64,000 bases of DNA from CAVQYV01 sp963718295 [NCBI: uncultured Methylomirabilota bacterium] (GTDB lineage: Bacteria > Methylomirabilota > Methylomirabilia > CAVQYV01), in assembly GCA_963718295.1 (NCBI GenBank), contig CAVQYV010000005.1:1-64000 (forward strand), given 5' to 3'. The position numbers and the translations under genes are program-made. This document shows, in pieces, positions 44,159 through 52,805 of this stretch. The notes beneath the pieces were generated by a model, which searched no databases, was not told where the DNA came from, and saw only the letters and a list, made by a program, of their open reading frames with translations. Every line of letters starts with the position of its first letter. Position 1 is the stretch's first letter.

Positions 44159-45715
44159 ATGAAAGGCATCCGAGGCACCCTCATCGCAATCATTGCCTTG
44201 GCCCTTCTCTTCTTCCTCCCCGGCTCGGGATTCGCGGCGGAAAAGTCTCTGGCCGACATCCTCAAGGAAAAGGGGATCCTCACCGAGGAAGAATACCAAC
44301 AAGTCAAGGAGTTGGAGGAATCCCAGAAGGCGGGAGAGGCCAAAAAGGCAGAAGAGGCGACCAAGCAGGCAGAGGAAGCAACCAAGCAGGCAGAAGAGGC
44401 GACCAAGCAGGCCGAAGAGGCAACCAAGAAGGCAGAAGAGCTGGCCAAGAAGGCGGCGGCCGAGAAACCCGCCCCCGTGGTTGCCGGCTACAAGAAAGGG
44501 TTCTTCATTCAGACCCCGGATGAGAAGTACAAGCTGGTCTTCAACGGATACGTCCGGGGCATGCTTGAGCTTTACGAGAACAACACCTCCCAGGACAACC
44601 AATTCGATATCAACCGGGCCCGCCTGAACCTCAAAGGATATTATGGGAAGTACTGGATGGGGGAGGTATCGGCAGAGCTCACCACCGCCAGCGATAGCAG
44701 ATTCCTCAAGTACGCCTATATCAATAACAGCTATCTCCCCTACTTGCAGGCTCGGGTCGGACAGTTCAAGGCCCCCTTCAGCCGGGAATATCTGATCACC
44801 CTGGCCGATGTGGAGACCATCATGCGGGCCATGATCACCGATGCCGGCGGAACCTTACCCAAGTATGACATCGGTGCCATGCTGTGGAGCCCTAACGTCT
44901 TCAACGGGCTGCTCTGGTATGGAGCGGGAATCTTCAATGGCAACGGGGCCAATAATTTCGATTCCAACGATGACATGGATTTCATTGGCCGCCTGGTCGT
45001 GGCCCCCTTTGCCCCCACCCAGATCTCCGCTTTGAAGGGCCTGGAATTCGGGGGTTCCGTGCAAACTGGAAGGCAGACCCCTAACCAGAGCTATTCGCCC
45101 AGGCTCCCCACCAATTGGTCCCTATTCGGGAACAACAAAACCAGCTTCAGTTACCGCGGACAGCGGGACCGCTACGCCCTGGAGGCATCCTACAAGTGGG
45201 GTCCCCTCACCCTGCGGGGGGAATGGATCTACCAGCGCCTGGAGCGGGAGAATCAGGTCAGGGTCGATCCGACTACCAATGCCATCAGCTCCTCGGGAGA
45301 GCTGATGGATGCCCCGGATCTGATCTCCTGGGGCTGGTACGTCCTGGGCAGCTATTTTGTCTGGGGGAATCAGGATAAAGGCATCCAACTGGTAGCCCGC
45401 TACGAGCAGTTCGATGTGGATGATGATCCAGCCGCCGAGAAGTACCGTAAGGCCAATCCCATGGCGGAGAACTCGGTCACCAACCCCTGGGGCAATGACC
45501 TCAACATCAGGGGAAATACGGCGGATGTCCTGACTCTGGGCATCAACTATTTCCCCTATCCCAATGTCCGATTGGCCTTCAACTGGTTCTATCAGACCCT
45601 CGACAACACGTACACCACCGATAAGATCAAGCACAACAACGATGGAGGTGAGTTCTTCACCGGTGGAGGGGGAGCCATGAATTCCTTCTGGCTCATGGCC
45701 CAGGTGAAGTGGTAA
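44159..45715 (+). CDS. Porin (phosphate-selective OprO/OprP-like) with N-terminal coiled coil
   Basis: A 518-aa outer-membrane protein. Signal peptide 1-26 is followed by an ADILKEKGILTEEEYQQVKE segment and a coiled coil of repeated EEATKQA heptads (about 62-100) that could reach the cell wall, as in other OprO-like porins. A 16-18-strand barrel follows (YKLVFNGYVRGMLELYEN, VGQFKAPFSREYL, final aromatic MAQVKW). This porin family passes oxyanions. Its riboswitch-controlled leader and position before the tungstate-binding proteins argue for molybdate or tungstate uptake across the outer membrane. AGAAAGGAG precedes the start. Confidence 0.88.
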   Translation: MKGIRGTLIAIIALALLFFLPGSGFAAEKSLADILKEKGILTEEEYQQVKELEESQKAGEAKKAEEATKQAEEATKQAEEATKQAEEATKKAEELAKKAAAEKPAPVVAGYKKGFFIQTPDEKYKLVFNGYVRGMLELYENNTSQDNQFDINRARLNLKGYYGKYWMGEVSAELTTASDSRFLKYAYINNSYLPYLQARVGQFKAPFSREYLITLADVETIMRAMITDAGGTLPKYDIGAMLWSPNVFNGLLWYGAGIFNGNGANNFDSNDDMDFIGRLVVAPFAPTQISALKGLEFGGSVQTGRQTPNQSYSPRLPTNWSLFGNNKTSFSYRGQRDRYALEASYKWGPLTLRGEWIYQRLERENQVRVDPTTNAISSSGELMDAPDLISWGWYVLGSYFVWGNQDKGIQLVARYEQFDVDDDPAAEKYRKANPMAENSVTNPWGNDLNIRGNTADVLTLGINYFPYPNVRLAFNWFYQTLDNTYTTDKIKHNNDGGEFFTGGGGAMNSFWLMAQVKW

Positions 45716-45777
45716 GGGGAAGGATTGCCACGAATTGAGGCTGCACAGTCCCATCTGAATTCATGGAGAGAGAGGGT

Positions 45778-46652
45778 ATGCTTCGAGACACCGGGAATAT
45801 CTTGAAAGTGGGGTATCTGCTGTTGCCCATATGCTTCTGGCTGGTCCTGCCTGCCTTGGTGCAGGCCCAGGGCCAATATGACGGGGCCTACGGGAGTGGC
45901 GCGAATCCTTTCATCCTGGCCACCGGCAGCCCGGGGGAATTGGGACTGCTGAAGGCGCTGGGAGAGGCCTACGCCACGAAGGAGAATGCTACGCTCCTCT
46001 GGAAGAAGGCGGGCTCGGGGGAAGCCCTGAAACTGCTGAAAGAAAAAAGGTGGACGCCATCATGGTCCACGATCCTGATGGGGAGAAGAAGGCCATTGCG
46101 GAGGGATGGGCGGTGGGGCGCACCCTGATCGGATCCAACGAGTTCTTCATCGTGGGTCCGGTCGGCGACCCTGCTGGCATCAGCCAGGCCAAGTCTGCCG
46201 CACAGGTCTACCAGCGAATTGCAGCAAGTCGTTCCAAATTCTTCTCCCGAGGGGATCATTCGGGAACCCACAAGAAGGAATTGGCGATCTGGAAGAAGGC
46301 GGGGATCGAACCCCAAGGTGAGTGGTACCTAATTGCGGGCGGATTTATGAGGGCAACCCTGAAACGAGCCAATGATGAACAAGGATATTTCATGACCGAT
46401 AGCAGCACCTGGATCATGGAAAAGGGCAATTTGCCCGGCCTGAAGGTCCTGTTCAGGGGAGACAAGTTCTTGGTGAACACCTATCACGCCCTCTGCCAGC
46501 CGCCAAAGGCGACTCCGGGCGCTCCATGGGCTGCTGAATTCATTGAGTTCGTGGCCTCAGCGGATGGGCAGGAGATCATCCGCACTTACGGGAAGGAGGA
46601 CTTCAAAGAGGCACTTTACAACGACGCCGTCTATGCCAAGCAATACGAATGA
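45778..46652 (+). CDS. Tungstate-binding periplasmic protein, TupA-like paralogue 1 (frameshifted)
   Basis: Solute-binding protein of the PBP-like (PstS/TupA) family. A signal peptide (LLPICFWLVLPALVQAQG) is followed by FILATGSPGELGLLKALG, where TupA usually has TTTSTxxTGLL; then DAIMVHDPDGEKKAI, NEFFIVGPVGDPAGI, FFSRGDHSGTHKKELAIWK and WYLIAGGFMRATLK. One A is missing from the A6 run at about 46043-46048, splitting the frame; repaired, it is about 290 aa. GGAGAGAGAGGG supports the start at 45778. It is followed at once by a second TupA. The altered ligand loop may change oxyanion preference. Confidence 0.8.
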
Positions 46653-46671
46653 TGAGATGAAGGAGATCAAG

Positions 46672-47520
46672 ATGAGAACTCACCAATGGAGATTTATTCT
46701 CCTCGCGGTTCTTTCGTTGTTGCTGGTCTTCTCTCTTCCGGCCTTTGCCCAGGAGAGATTAAAGCTCGCGACCACGACCAGCACGGAAAATACCGGGTTA
46801 CTAAAGGCCCTGCTTCCCCCATTTGAAGAGAAGAATCATTGTAAGGTGGATGTAATCGCCGTGGGATCTGGGCAATCCATCAAGCTGGGCGAACAGGGAG
46901 ACGTGGATGTCGTCCTGGCTCATGCCCCGGATCTGGAAGAGAAATTCATGAAGGACGGCTTCGGGGTGAATCGCCGCTATGTCATGTATAATGACTTCAT
47001 CATTGTCGGTCCCCCGGAGGATCCGGCGCAGATCAAAGGCCTGAAAGAGGCCAAGGTGGCCTTCAAGAGGATCGCCGACACCCAGTCTTCCTTCATCTCC
47101 CGGGGAGACAAATCGGGGACCCATGTCAAGGAGCTCGCGATTTGGAAGGCCGCAGGGATCAAGGTGGAAGGCATGAAGGGGAAATGGTATCTGGAGGCGG
47201 GCAAGGGAATGGGAGAGGTCTTGAATATGGCCCATGAGAAAAAGGCCTATACCCTTGCCGATCGAGGGACCTACCTCGCCTATCAGGATAAGACCAGCTC
47301 GGTCATCCTATGTGAGGGAGACCCGATGCTCTTCAATCCCTATCACATCATGGCGGTGAACCCGGCCAAGTTCCCCCATGTGAAATTTGAATTGGCCACC
47401 AAGCTGGTCGAATGGGTCACCTCCCCCGCGGGACAGAAGATCATTCGAGAGTTCAAGGACAAGAAGGGAAATCCTCTATTCGTCCCCACCGCCGAGGTTA
47501 AAGGGACAGGCACCCATTGA
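46672..47520 (+). CDS. tupA: Tungstate-binding periplasmic protein TupA
   Basis: A 282-aa protein that captures tungstate for the TupBC transporter. Signal peptide 1-26 is followed by the ligand loop LATTTSTENTGLLKALL, KVDVIAVGSGQSIKLGEQGD, VDVVLAHAPDLEEKFM, NDFIIVGPPEDPAQIKGL and SRGDKSGTHVKELAIWK, all characteristic of TupA. AAGGAG precedes the ATG at 46672. The permease and ATPase genes follow 2.5 kb downstream after three other genes, so the transporter operon is split by inserted functions. Confidence 0.9.
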   Translation: MRTHQWRFILLAVLSLLLVFSLPAFAQERLKLATTTSTENTGLLKALLPPFEEKNHCKVDVIAVGSGQSIKLGEQGDVDVVLAHAPDLEEKFMKDGFGVNRRYVMYNDFIIVGPPEDPAQIKGLKEAKVAFKRIADTQSSFISRGDKSGTHVKELAIWKAAGIKVEGMKGKWYLEAGKGMGEVLNMAHEKKAYTLADRGTYLAYQDKTSSVILCEGDPMLFNPYHIMAVNPAKFPHVKFELATKLVEWVTSPAGQKIIREFKDKKGNPLFVPTAEVKGTGTH

Positions 47521-47975
47521 TCGCATAGTGCCCCCCAATCCCCTGGCTGGTGGGCGAGGTCAAGGGGCGCGGCACAAGTAGACCCTCTATCGCCTCGGGA
47601 GAAGCCCCGTCCCGGGGCAGGGGGCTTAATTGTCAAGGTAGTTCAGCCCTGCCCTTCACCTCCGAGGGCGGGCCGCCTTTCCGCCTGTACTCTATTCTGC
47701 CTTGAAGGATCACCCCGAGTATCGGCTGGTATTCGGGGTGATCCCCTATCCTCCCGACACCTCTATTAATAGGATCTTTATGTTCATTATGTTTATGTCC
47801 ATTCTCTATGCTCTCTCATTCACCTCGTCAGAGCCCAAGCAGTTGCCCGCCCCACGAAAAGGACTTCCTTGGGAAGAGATTATGATGTAATATGCAAGGA
47901 AGAGTATATCCGCTGCTTAGTGCCATATCTCAAATGGCGTAACATCCATTTCTGCCTCCCGCGGAGAATCAGAGC
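47521..47975. other. 455-bp gap with hairpins
   Basis: No gene is supported. A GC-rich inverted repeat lies at 47603-47626 (GCCCCGTCCCGGGGC), and a 12-bp stem GGATCACCCCGA / TCGGGGTGATCC at 47707-47744 without a T tract. The region then turns AT-rich (47760-47830), where a promoter for the following genes may lie, though I cannot point to a clear one. Confidence 0.4.
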
Positions 47976-48704
47976 ATGCAATTCTACATCGGCTTTGATG
48001 ACACAGATACCGTCGATTCCGACCGTGGTACGGGAAAATTGGCTCGCTGGTTTGAGGGCCAACTGCCTCAGGCCTGCCGCATGTGGGGTGTCGTTCGCCA
48101 ACAACTCTTGATGGATGATTCCATTCCCTACACCTCTCACAATAGCTCGGCCTGTGTCGTCGTGGAAGCCCCCAACATGGACATCATGAATGAGTTGCTT
48201 GCCAGGGCGATCGATCATATTGAGCGGCATTCCTTGCCGGGGAGCGATCCGGGGTTGTGCTTGAGCCATGAAGGCCATCCCTCATTGTCTGAATTGATCC
48301 ACTTTGGACGAGCGTGCGCCACCAGGGTGGTTACCCAAAAAGATGCCCTTCGAGCCGCTAACGGGGTTCATCTCTCGGGCCATGGGGGTACCAATGACGG
48401 CATCATAGGGGCTGCTGCGGCCGTCGGTCTAACGGCCTACGGATGGGGTGGCAGATTCATTGAGTTCGGAAAATTGCGGGGTTTTCCTGAGCAGGTCTAT
48501 GTATCAGATCTGGAAGGGGCGGGGATCGCGGTGGTCTCCATGGATCGGGACGCCCGAGTTCCGGGTCCGGAGGATGTGGTCAAGACCAATGGCTGGCTGC
48601 GCCCCCGGCTTTGGGGAGGGAGCCCGGGATTGCCGGTGACATCCAGAGGTGAAAACCTTTGGGAGACCTTGGGAGAGAAGAAAAGGAAGGAAAAGGAAAC
48701 ATAG
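47976..48704 (+). CDS. TiaS-like FDDTD-domain protein in the tungstate operon
   Basis: A 242-aa protein beginning MQFYIGFDDTDTVDSDRGTG, the signature of the N-terminal domain of archaeal TiaS (tRNA-Ile2 agmatinylcytidine synthetase) and relatives. GRACATRVVTQKDALRAAN and LSGHGGTNDGIIGAAAAVGL add glycine-rich loops suggestive of nucleotide binding. The tRNA-binding OB fold and zinc ribbon of TiaS are absent. Its place between tupA and a molybdenum-storage-like gene suggests a metal- or cofactor-related phosphotransfer role (inference). The start at 47976 lacks a strong ribosome site (CGGAGAA upstream). Confidence 0.7.
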   Translation: MQFYIGFDDTDTVDSDRGTGKLARWFEGQLPQACRMWGVVRQQLLMDDSIPYTSHNSSACVVVEAPNMDIMNELLARAIDHIERHSLPGSDPGLCLSHEGHPSLSELIHFGRACATRVVTQKDALRAANGVHLSGHGGTNDGIIGAAAAVGLTAYGWGGRFIEFGKLRGFPEQVYVSDLEGAGIAVVSMDRDARVPGPEDVVKTNGWLRPRLWGGSPGLPVTSRGENLWETLGEKKRKEKET

Positions 48705-48715
48705 GAGGAATTGAA

Positions 48716-48943
48716 ATGGCTGGGAAGATCTTTTATCGAGAGAGAGGAAAGGTGGGCGAGGGGGAGAAGAAGCCGCGGTTCAAGTTAGTGGCCGTGGCAG
48801 ATGTCAATCTAAAGGTCTATGGAAAGCACCTTCGCAGAAGCGAGCTCGAGCAGATCGCAAAGGGTGTCGGCGCTGATTTGATACTGCTCTCTGGCGGCGA
48901 AGGGAAATACGAAAAAGAGGAAGAGGTGGAGGTCGCGGACTGA
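48716..48943 (+). CDS. Small conserved-looking protein, 75 aa
   Basis: A compact basic-then-acidic protein: MAGKIFYRERGKVGEGEKKP, RFKLVAVADVNLKVYGKHLR, then a helix RRSELEQIAKGVGADLILLS and an acidic tail. There is no signal peptide, cysteine or known motif. AGGAGG lies just upstream and the gene follows the TiaS-like gene by 11 bp, so co-expression is near certain. I recognise no named family. A small partner of the storage or TiaS-like protein is a reasonable guess. Confidence 0.65.
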   Translation: MAGKIFYRERGKVGEGEKKPRFKLVAVADVNLKVYGKHLRRSELEQIAKGVGADLILLSGGEGKYEKEEEVEVAD

Positions 48944-49012
48944 GGTCAAGCAGCCTCTTGCGGCTGTTGGCCCTTCCTTACAACCCGTGAGATCCGAATA
49001 GGAGTCCATTCG

Positions 49013-49843
49013 ATGGCTTTAGTGCGCGAACGCGACGGGCGCCGCCTGCATGTCAAAAGCAAGTTGATGGGAGAGAGTCTGGTCAGCAAATCATTCGTTG
49101 AGGGGTTAGAAATAGCCCCTCAACAGCGTCTTTTCCCGGATGTGAATATCCTCAAGGTAGGAGGGCAATCCATTTGTGACCGCGGGGTGAAGGCGGTCCC
49201 CGATGTGATTCAAGAGATCGTTGCCAATAAAGGGGAGCACAAGATGCTGGTGACCACCGGGGGTGGGACGCGGAGCCGCCACATCTATTCCATCGGGCTG
49301 GAGCTGGGCATGCCCACCGGGATCATTGCCAAATTTGGAAGTTCGGTCTCGGAACAGAACGCCCTCCTCATCAGCACGCTCCTCTCCCCCTGGGGAGGAA
49401 TCAAGATCGGCCACGACGAGATCGTCAAGCTCCCCACTTACTTTGCCCAGGGCTGTATTCCGGTCACCCACGGCATGCCTCCCTACGACTTTTTTGCCAT
49501 TCCGCCCGAAAAGGGACGGATCCCCGTCCATCGAACCGATGTGGGCACATTGCTCTTGGCCGATCTGATCGGTGCCAGAAGCTGCATCTTCATAAAGGAC
49601 GAGAAGGGACTTTACACGGACGATCCCAAAAAGAACCCCAAAGTGGAATTCATCGCTGAGATTGGGGCCAAGGAGCTTCTGCGCAGAGGTCTGGACGATC
49701 TGATCATCGAACGGCCCTGCCTGGAGATCCTTCAGAATAGCCAGGTAATCACCCGGATTTACATCATCAACGGTCTCGAGAAAGGGAATATCACCCGAGC
49801 CCTCCAGGGCGAAAATGTAGGGACCATCATTTACAAAGAATAG
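49013..49843 (+). CDS. Molybdenum-storage-protein-like, amino acid kinase fold
   Basis: A 276-aa protein of the uridylate-kinase-like amino acid kinase superfamily, the same length as I recall for the alpha subunit of the Azotobacter molybdenum/tungsten storage protein. Motifs are ILKVGGQSICDRG (phosphate loop), MLVTTGGGTRSRHIYSIGLE, KDEKGLYTDDPKKNPKVEFI and ITRIYIINGLEKGNITRALQ. MoSto binds ATP and stores polyoxometalate clusters as an alpha3beta3 cage; only one subunit gene is present here. The position immediately before the riboswitch and tupBC supports a role in tungstate or molybdate storage in the cytoplasm. Confidence 0.82.
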   Translation: MALVRERDGRRLHVKSKLMGESLVSKSFVEGLEIAPQQRLFPDVNILKVGGQSICDRGVKAVPDVIQEIVANKGEHKMLVTTGGGTRSRHIYSIGLELGMPTGIIAKFGSSVSEQNALLISTLLSPWGGIKIGHDEIVKLPTYFAQGCIPVTHGMPPYDFFAIPPEKGRIPVHRTDVGTLLLADLIGARSCIFIKDEKGLYTDDPKKNPKVEFIAEIGAKELLRRGLDDLIIERPCLEILQNSQVITRIYIINGLEKGNITRALQGENVGTIIYKE

Positions 49844-49845
49844 TG

Positions 49846-50003
49846 GGCGACCCGAACCATTTCCTCTAAAGGCCTTGGGTCCATGAGGAATGGTCGATAG
49901 GGTATTGTGGGAAACGACAATGCCTCCCGTGTTTGGAAAGGGTGAAGACGTGCTGAGTAGAATGCCAGTGCCTGATCCAACGAGGCCACTGGCATTTGTT
50001 TCT
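49846..50003 (+). ncRNA. Moco/Tuco-type riboswitch 3 with terminator, upstream of tupBC
   Basis: Aligns with riboswitches 1 and 2 while being clearly diverged: GACCCGAACC start, GATAGGGT-ATTGTGGGAAACGACAA hairpin, then TGCCTCCCGTGTTTGGAAAGGG. The CCTCCCGTG(C/T)TTGGAAAGG core is conserved, and the hairpin is rebuilt with different bases but the same GGAAAC loop. A perfect 10-bp terminator AATGCCAGTG / CACTGGCATT (49961-49996) with a T-rich tail precedes tupB. It begins two bases after the storage-protein stop, so it attenuates transcription within the operon. Confidence 0.8.
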
Positions 50004-50024
50004 TGCCCCAACTGAGGAATACAG

Positions 50025-50714
50025 GTGGACTTCATCATAGAGGCTATCGTTACGTCGTTTCGACTCATCATCACCTTGAATCCTGAGGTGTTTGAGGTGG
50101 TCTACTTTACTCTCAAAGTATCCTTCTGGGGGACCCTGCTCTCGACGCTCTTCGGGGTTCCCATCGGGTTCCTCATAGGGATCAGGGAATTCCCGGGGAA
50201 AGGGATGGTGCGCACCATCCTCAACACCCTCATGGCGCTTCCCACTGTGGTGGTAGGCCTCACGGTATATGCTTTCATCTCCCGACAGGGGCCGTTGGGA
50301 CAATGGGGGCTTCTCTTCAGCCCCAAGGCGGTCATCATTGGCCAGTGGGTGTTGGCTGCTCCATTGATTACCGCCCTGACTCTATCCGCCACCCAGTCCG
50401 TTGATCCGCGGGTTGCCCTTTCAGCCCAGACCCTGGGGGCCAGCCGCAGTCAAGAGGCAATCGCGGTCCTCAAAGAAGCCAAGTTTGCCCTTATGGCTGC
50501 CATAACGGCGGGATTCGGCCGAGTCATTGCGGAAGTGGGGGCTGCGATGATGTTGGGCGGCAACATCCGCGGTTATACCCGAACCATGACCACGGCCATC
50601 GCCCTGGAATCCAGCAAGGGGGAATTTGGCTTTGGTTTGGCCTTGGGCCTTATCCTGATGGCTCTGGCCTTAGCCATCAACTTCTTCTTCACCTATCTTC
50701 AGGGGAGGAAGTGA
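50025..50714 (+). CDS. tupB: Tungstate ABC transporter permease TupB
   Basis: A 229-aa inner-membrane permease with about five helices. The ABC-permease EAA-type loop appears as SAQTLGASRSQEAIAVLKEA followed by GFGRVIAEVGAAMMLGGNIR, which is characteristic of TupB/ModB-like proteins. The GTG start at 50025 follows TGAGGAA. The stop abuts the start of tupC. It partners the TupA proteins encoded upstream. Confidence 0.9.
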   Translation: MDFIIEAIVTSFRLIITLNPEVFEVVYFTLKVSFWGTLLSTLFGVPIGFLIGIREFPGKGMVRTILNTLMALPTVVVGLTVYAFISRQGPLGQWGLLFSPKAVIIGQWVLAAPLITALTLSATQSVDPRVALSAQTLGASRSQEAIAVLKEAKFALMAAITAGFGRVIAEVGAAMMLGGNIRGYTRTMTTAIALESSKGEFGFGLALGLILMALALAINFFFTYLQGRK

Positions 50715-51731
50715 ATGGTCTCGAATTCTTCCGGCGGTTTTGAACTTGAAGTCCACCAAATCAAGCACCTCTATAATGATAGAGCCGCACTGGATATCGC
50801 TGAGCTTTCCTTCCAGAAGGGAAAGATCTATGGTTTAGCGGGATCCAATGGGGCAGGCAAGAGCACCCTGATGCTCATTCTCAGCCTCCTTCTCAAGCCA
50901 AGCTCGGGCCGTGTCCTTTTCCGGGGGGTGGAGGTCACCGATGGAAATCGGAGGGATCTGAGGGGGCGGATCAGTATGCTTCTCCAGGATCCCCTCCTCT
51001 TCCGCAATACGGTCGCCAGGAACGTGGAGTACGGCCTGAGGATTCGGCATATCGCGAGAACGGAGAGGAAGAAAAGGGTCATGAAGAGTTTGGAAATGTT
51101 GGGGTTGGAAGATTTCGCCGACCGAAAGGCGAGGGAGCTCTCTGGAGGGGAGGCCCAGAGGGTCGCCATCGCCCGCGCCCTGGCGATCCAACCGGAAATC
51201 CTTCTTCTCGACGAGCTTACCGCCAATGTGGATGAGGGCAATGTCAAGATTGTGGAGGAGATCGTCCGATCCTTGAGTAGGGAATCGGGCGCCACCGTGA
51301 TCTTTTCGACCCATGACAAAGATCAGGCCCACCGACTGGCCGATGAGACGATCATCCTCTTGGAAGGAAGGATCACTCCCTTTTCCCCGGAGAACATCTT
51401 CAAAGGGAAGACTATCCGGGATGGAGAAGGGACCTGGTTCGACACGGGCAGGATCAGGGTCTTCCTGCCCAATGGAGAAGAGGCCAGGGCCATCTCTATA
51501 AGCCCCGAGGAAATCGTGGTTTCTCTGTCCCCGTTCAACTCCAGTGCCCAAAACCGGGTGGAAGGCACAATTGAGAGTATGGTCGTCGACGGGGACGGCG
51601 TGAGGCTCTTGATAAATGCCCCGGAGCAGTTCCACGTGCTCATCACCAAGAAATCCTTGTGCGAGTTGAACCTCAATGTGGGGATGCGGGTTTATCTCAC
51701 CTTCAAGAGCACCGCAGTAAAGGTATTCTGA
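50715..51731 (+). CDS. tupC: Tungstate ABC transporter ATPase TupC with C-terminal TOBE domain
   Basis: A 338-aa cytoplasmic ATPase. Walker A is GSNGAGKST (43-51), the ABC signature LSGGEAQRVAIARAL, Walker B EILLLDE and the H-loop STHDK. Residues beyond about 225 carry an extra beta domain ending in a TOBE-like unit (RVEGTIESMVVDGDGVRLLI to MRVYLTFKSTAVKVF), which in ModC binds oxyanion and inhibits transport. It is directly adjacent to tupB. Confidence 0.92.
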   Translation: MVSNSSGGFELEVHQIKHLYNDRAALDIAELSFQKGKIYGLAGSNGAGKSTLMLILSLLLKPSSGRVLFRGVEVTDGNRRDLRGRISMLLQDPLLFRNTVARNVEYGLRIRHIARTERKKRVMKSLEMLGLEDFADRKARELSGGEAQRVAIARALAIQPEILLLDELTANVDEGNVKIVEEIVRSLSRESGATVIFSTHDKDQAHRLADETIILLEGRITPFSPENIFKGKTIRDGEGTWFDTGRIRVFLPNGEEARAISISPEEIVVSLSPFNSSAQNRVEGTIESMVVDGDGVRLLINAPEQFHVLITKKSLCELNLNVGMRVYLTFKSTAVKVF

Positions 51732-51861
51732 AAGCGCTCCAGACTCTCCCCAGCTGCCTTTCCTTATCCTCTTTTCCATCATCTTCTCCTCAACTTTTCC
51801 TTGACAAGCCAAAGCCAACGATTGTAATTACCTCAGAGCGACGCTTTTTCAGGAGGGAATT

Positions 51862-52776
51862 GTGCCCGACTTTAAGATTCATCCTCTGGATTTGCATTTC
51901 AATTACTGGCCGGAATCCATCGCCTCCTTTCTGGTGATCGGGCCGGAAGGCCCGGTGCTCGTGGAAACGGGCCCTGGCTCGACCCTCCCAACGCTCTTGG
52001 CCGATCTGGCCCGGCATCATGTGTCGCCCAGTGATGTGCGCCATGTCCTGGTGACCCATATCCATCTCGATCACGCGGGTGCGTCTGGCTGGTGGGCACA
52101 GCAGGGCGCCACCGTTCATGTCCATCGCTTCGGCGCGCAACACCTGATCGATCCCTCCAAGCTTCTTTCCAGCGCCCAACGCATCTATGGAGATATGACG
52201 GACCGCCTGTGGGGAGGGATCATCCCGGTTCCCCCTGATCGCGTTCACCCCCTGCAGGATGGCGATCCGATTCAAGCCGGCGGCCTGACCTTCGTGGCCC
52301 TTGACACCCCGGGCCATGCGCGCCACCACATGACCTATGGCCTCGGTGATGTGGCCTTTACCGGCGATATGGCTGGGGTCCGTCTTCCTGGACGGGCACA
52401 TATCCAGGTGCCGACCGTCCCTCCCGAATTTGATCTGGAGGACTGGAAGGCGAGCCTGGAGCGGGTGCGAGCTTGGGGTTTCGCCCGGATCTATCTCACC
52501 CATTTTGGCCCGGTGGACGAGGTGGAAGTTCACCTTACGACCACGGCTGCATTGCTCGCCGAATACGCCGAACGGGTTCGACAGGAGATGGTTCGGGGAG
52601 CTACCCGGGGAGAGATCATCCAGCAGGTTGTGGAATGGGAAGCGGACAACCAGAACCGAGAGGGCTCTTGCGCCCAAGGAGAAGCGACCCAAACCGGCTT
52701 CGGCTCGATCAGCACCTACGTGGACGGGATCATGCGGTACTGGAACAAGCGCCTTGAACTGCCACCTGGCAGGTAA
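51862..52776 (+). CDS. Metallo-beta-lactamase-fold hydrolase
   Basis: A 304-aa zinc hydrolase. Metal-binding motif THIHLDHAGASGWWAQQ (HxHxDH), then TPGHARHHMTYGLG, AFTGDMAG and LTHFGPVDE supply further ligands. The C-terminal 70 residues are helical. The GTG start at 51862 (VPDFKIHPLD) follows CAGGAGGG. Substrates of such exposed MBL proteins range from thioesters to lactones and cannot be inferred. It lies 130 bp after tupC and may be read from its own promoter. Confidence 0.85.
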   Translation: MPDFKIHPLDLHFNYWPESIASFLVIGPEGPVLVETGPGSTLPTLLADLARHHVSPSDVRHVLVTHIHLDHAGASGWWAQQGATVHVHRFGAQHLIDPSKLLSSAQRIYGDMTDRLWGGIIPVPPDRVHPLQDGDPIQAGGLTFVALDTPGHARHHMTYGLGDVAFTGDMAGVRLPGRAHIQVPTVPPEFDLEDWKASLERVRAWGFARIYLTHFGPVDEVEVHLTTTAALLAEYAERVRQEMVRGATRGEIIQQVVEWEADNQNREGSCAQGEATQTGFGSISTYVDGIMRYWNKRLELPPGR

Positions 52777-52805
52777 CGGGACCACCCGAAATGGAATGAT
52801 GACCT

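Noticed and set aside
47603-47745. A fourth Moco-type riboswitch in the gap before the TiaS-like gene
   Set aside because: Hairpins are present, but the CCTCCCGTG...GGAAAGG core and GGAAAC loop are absent.
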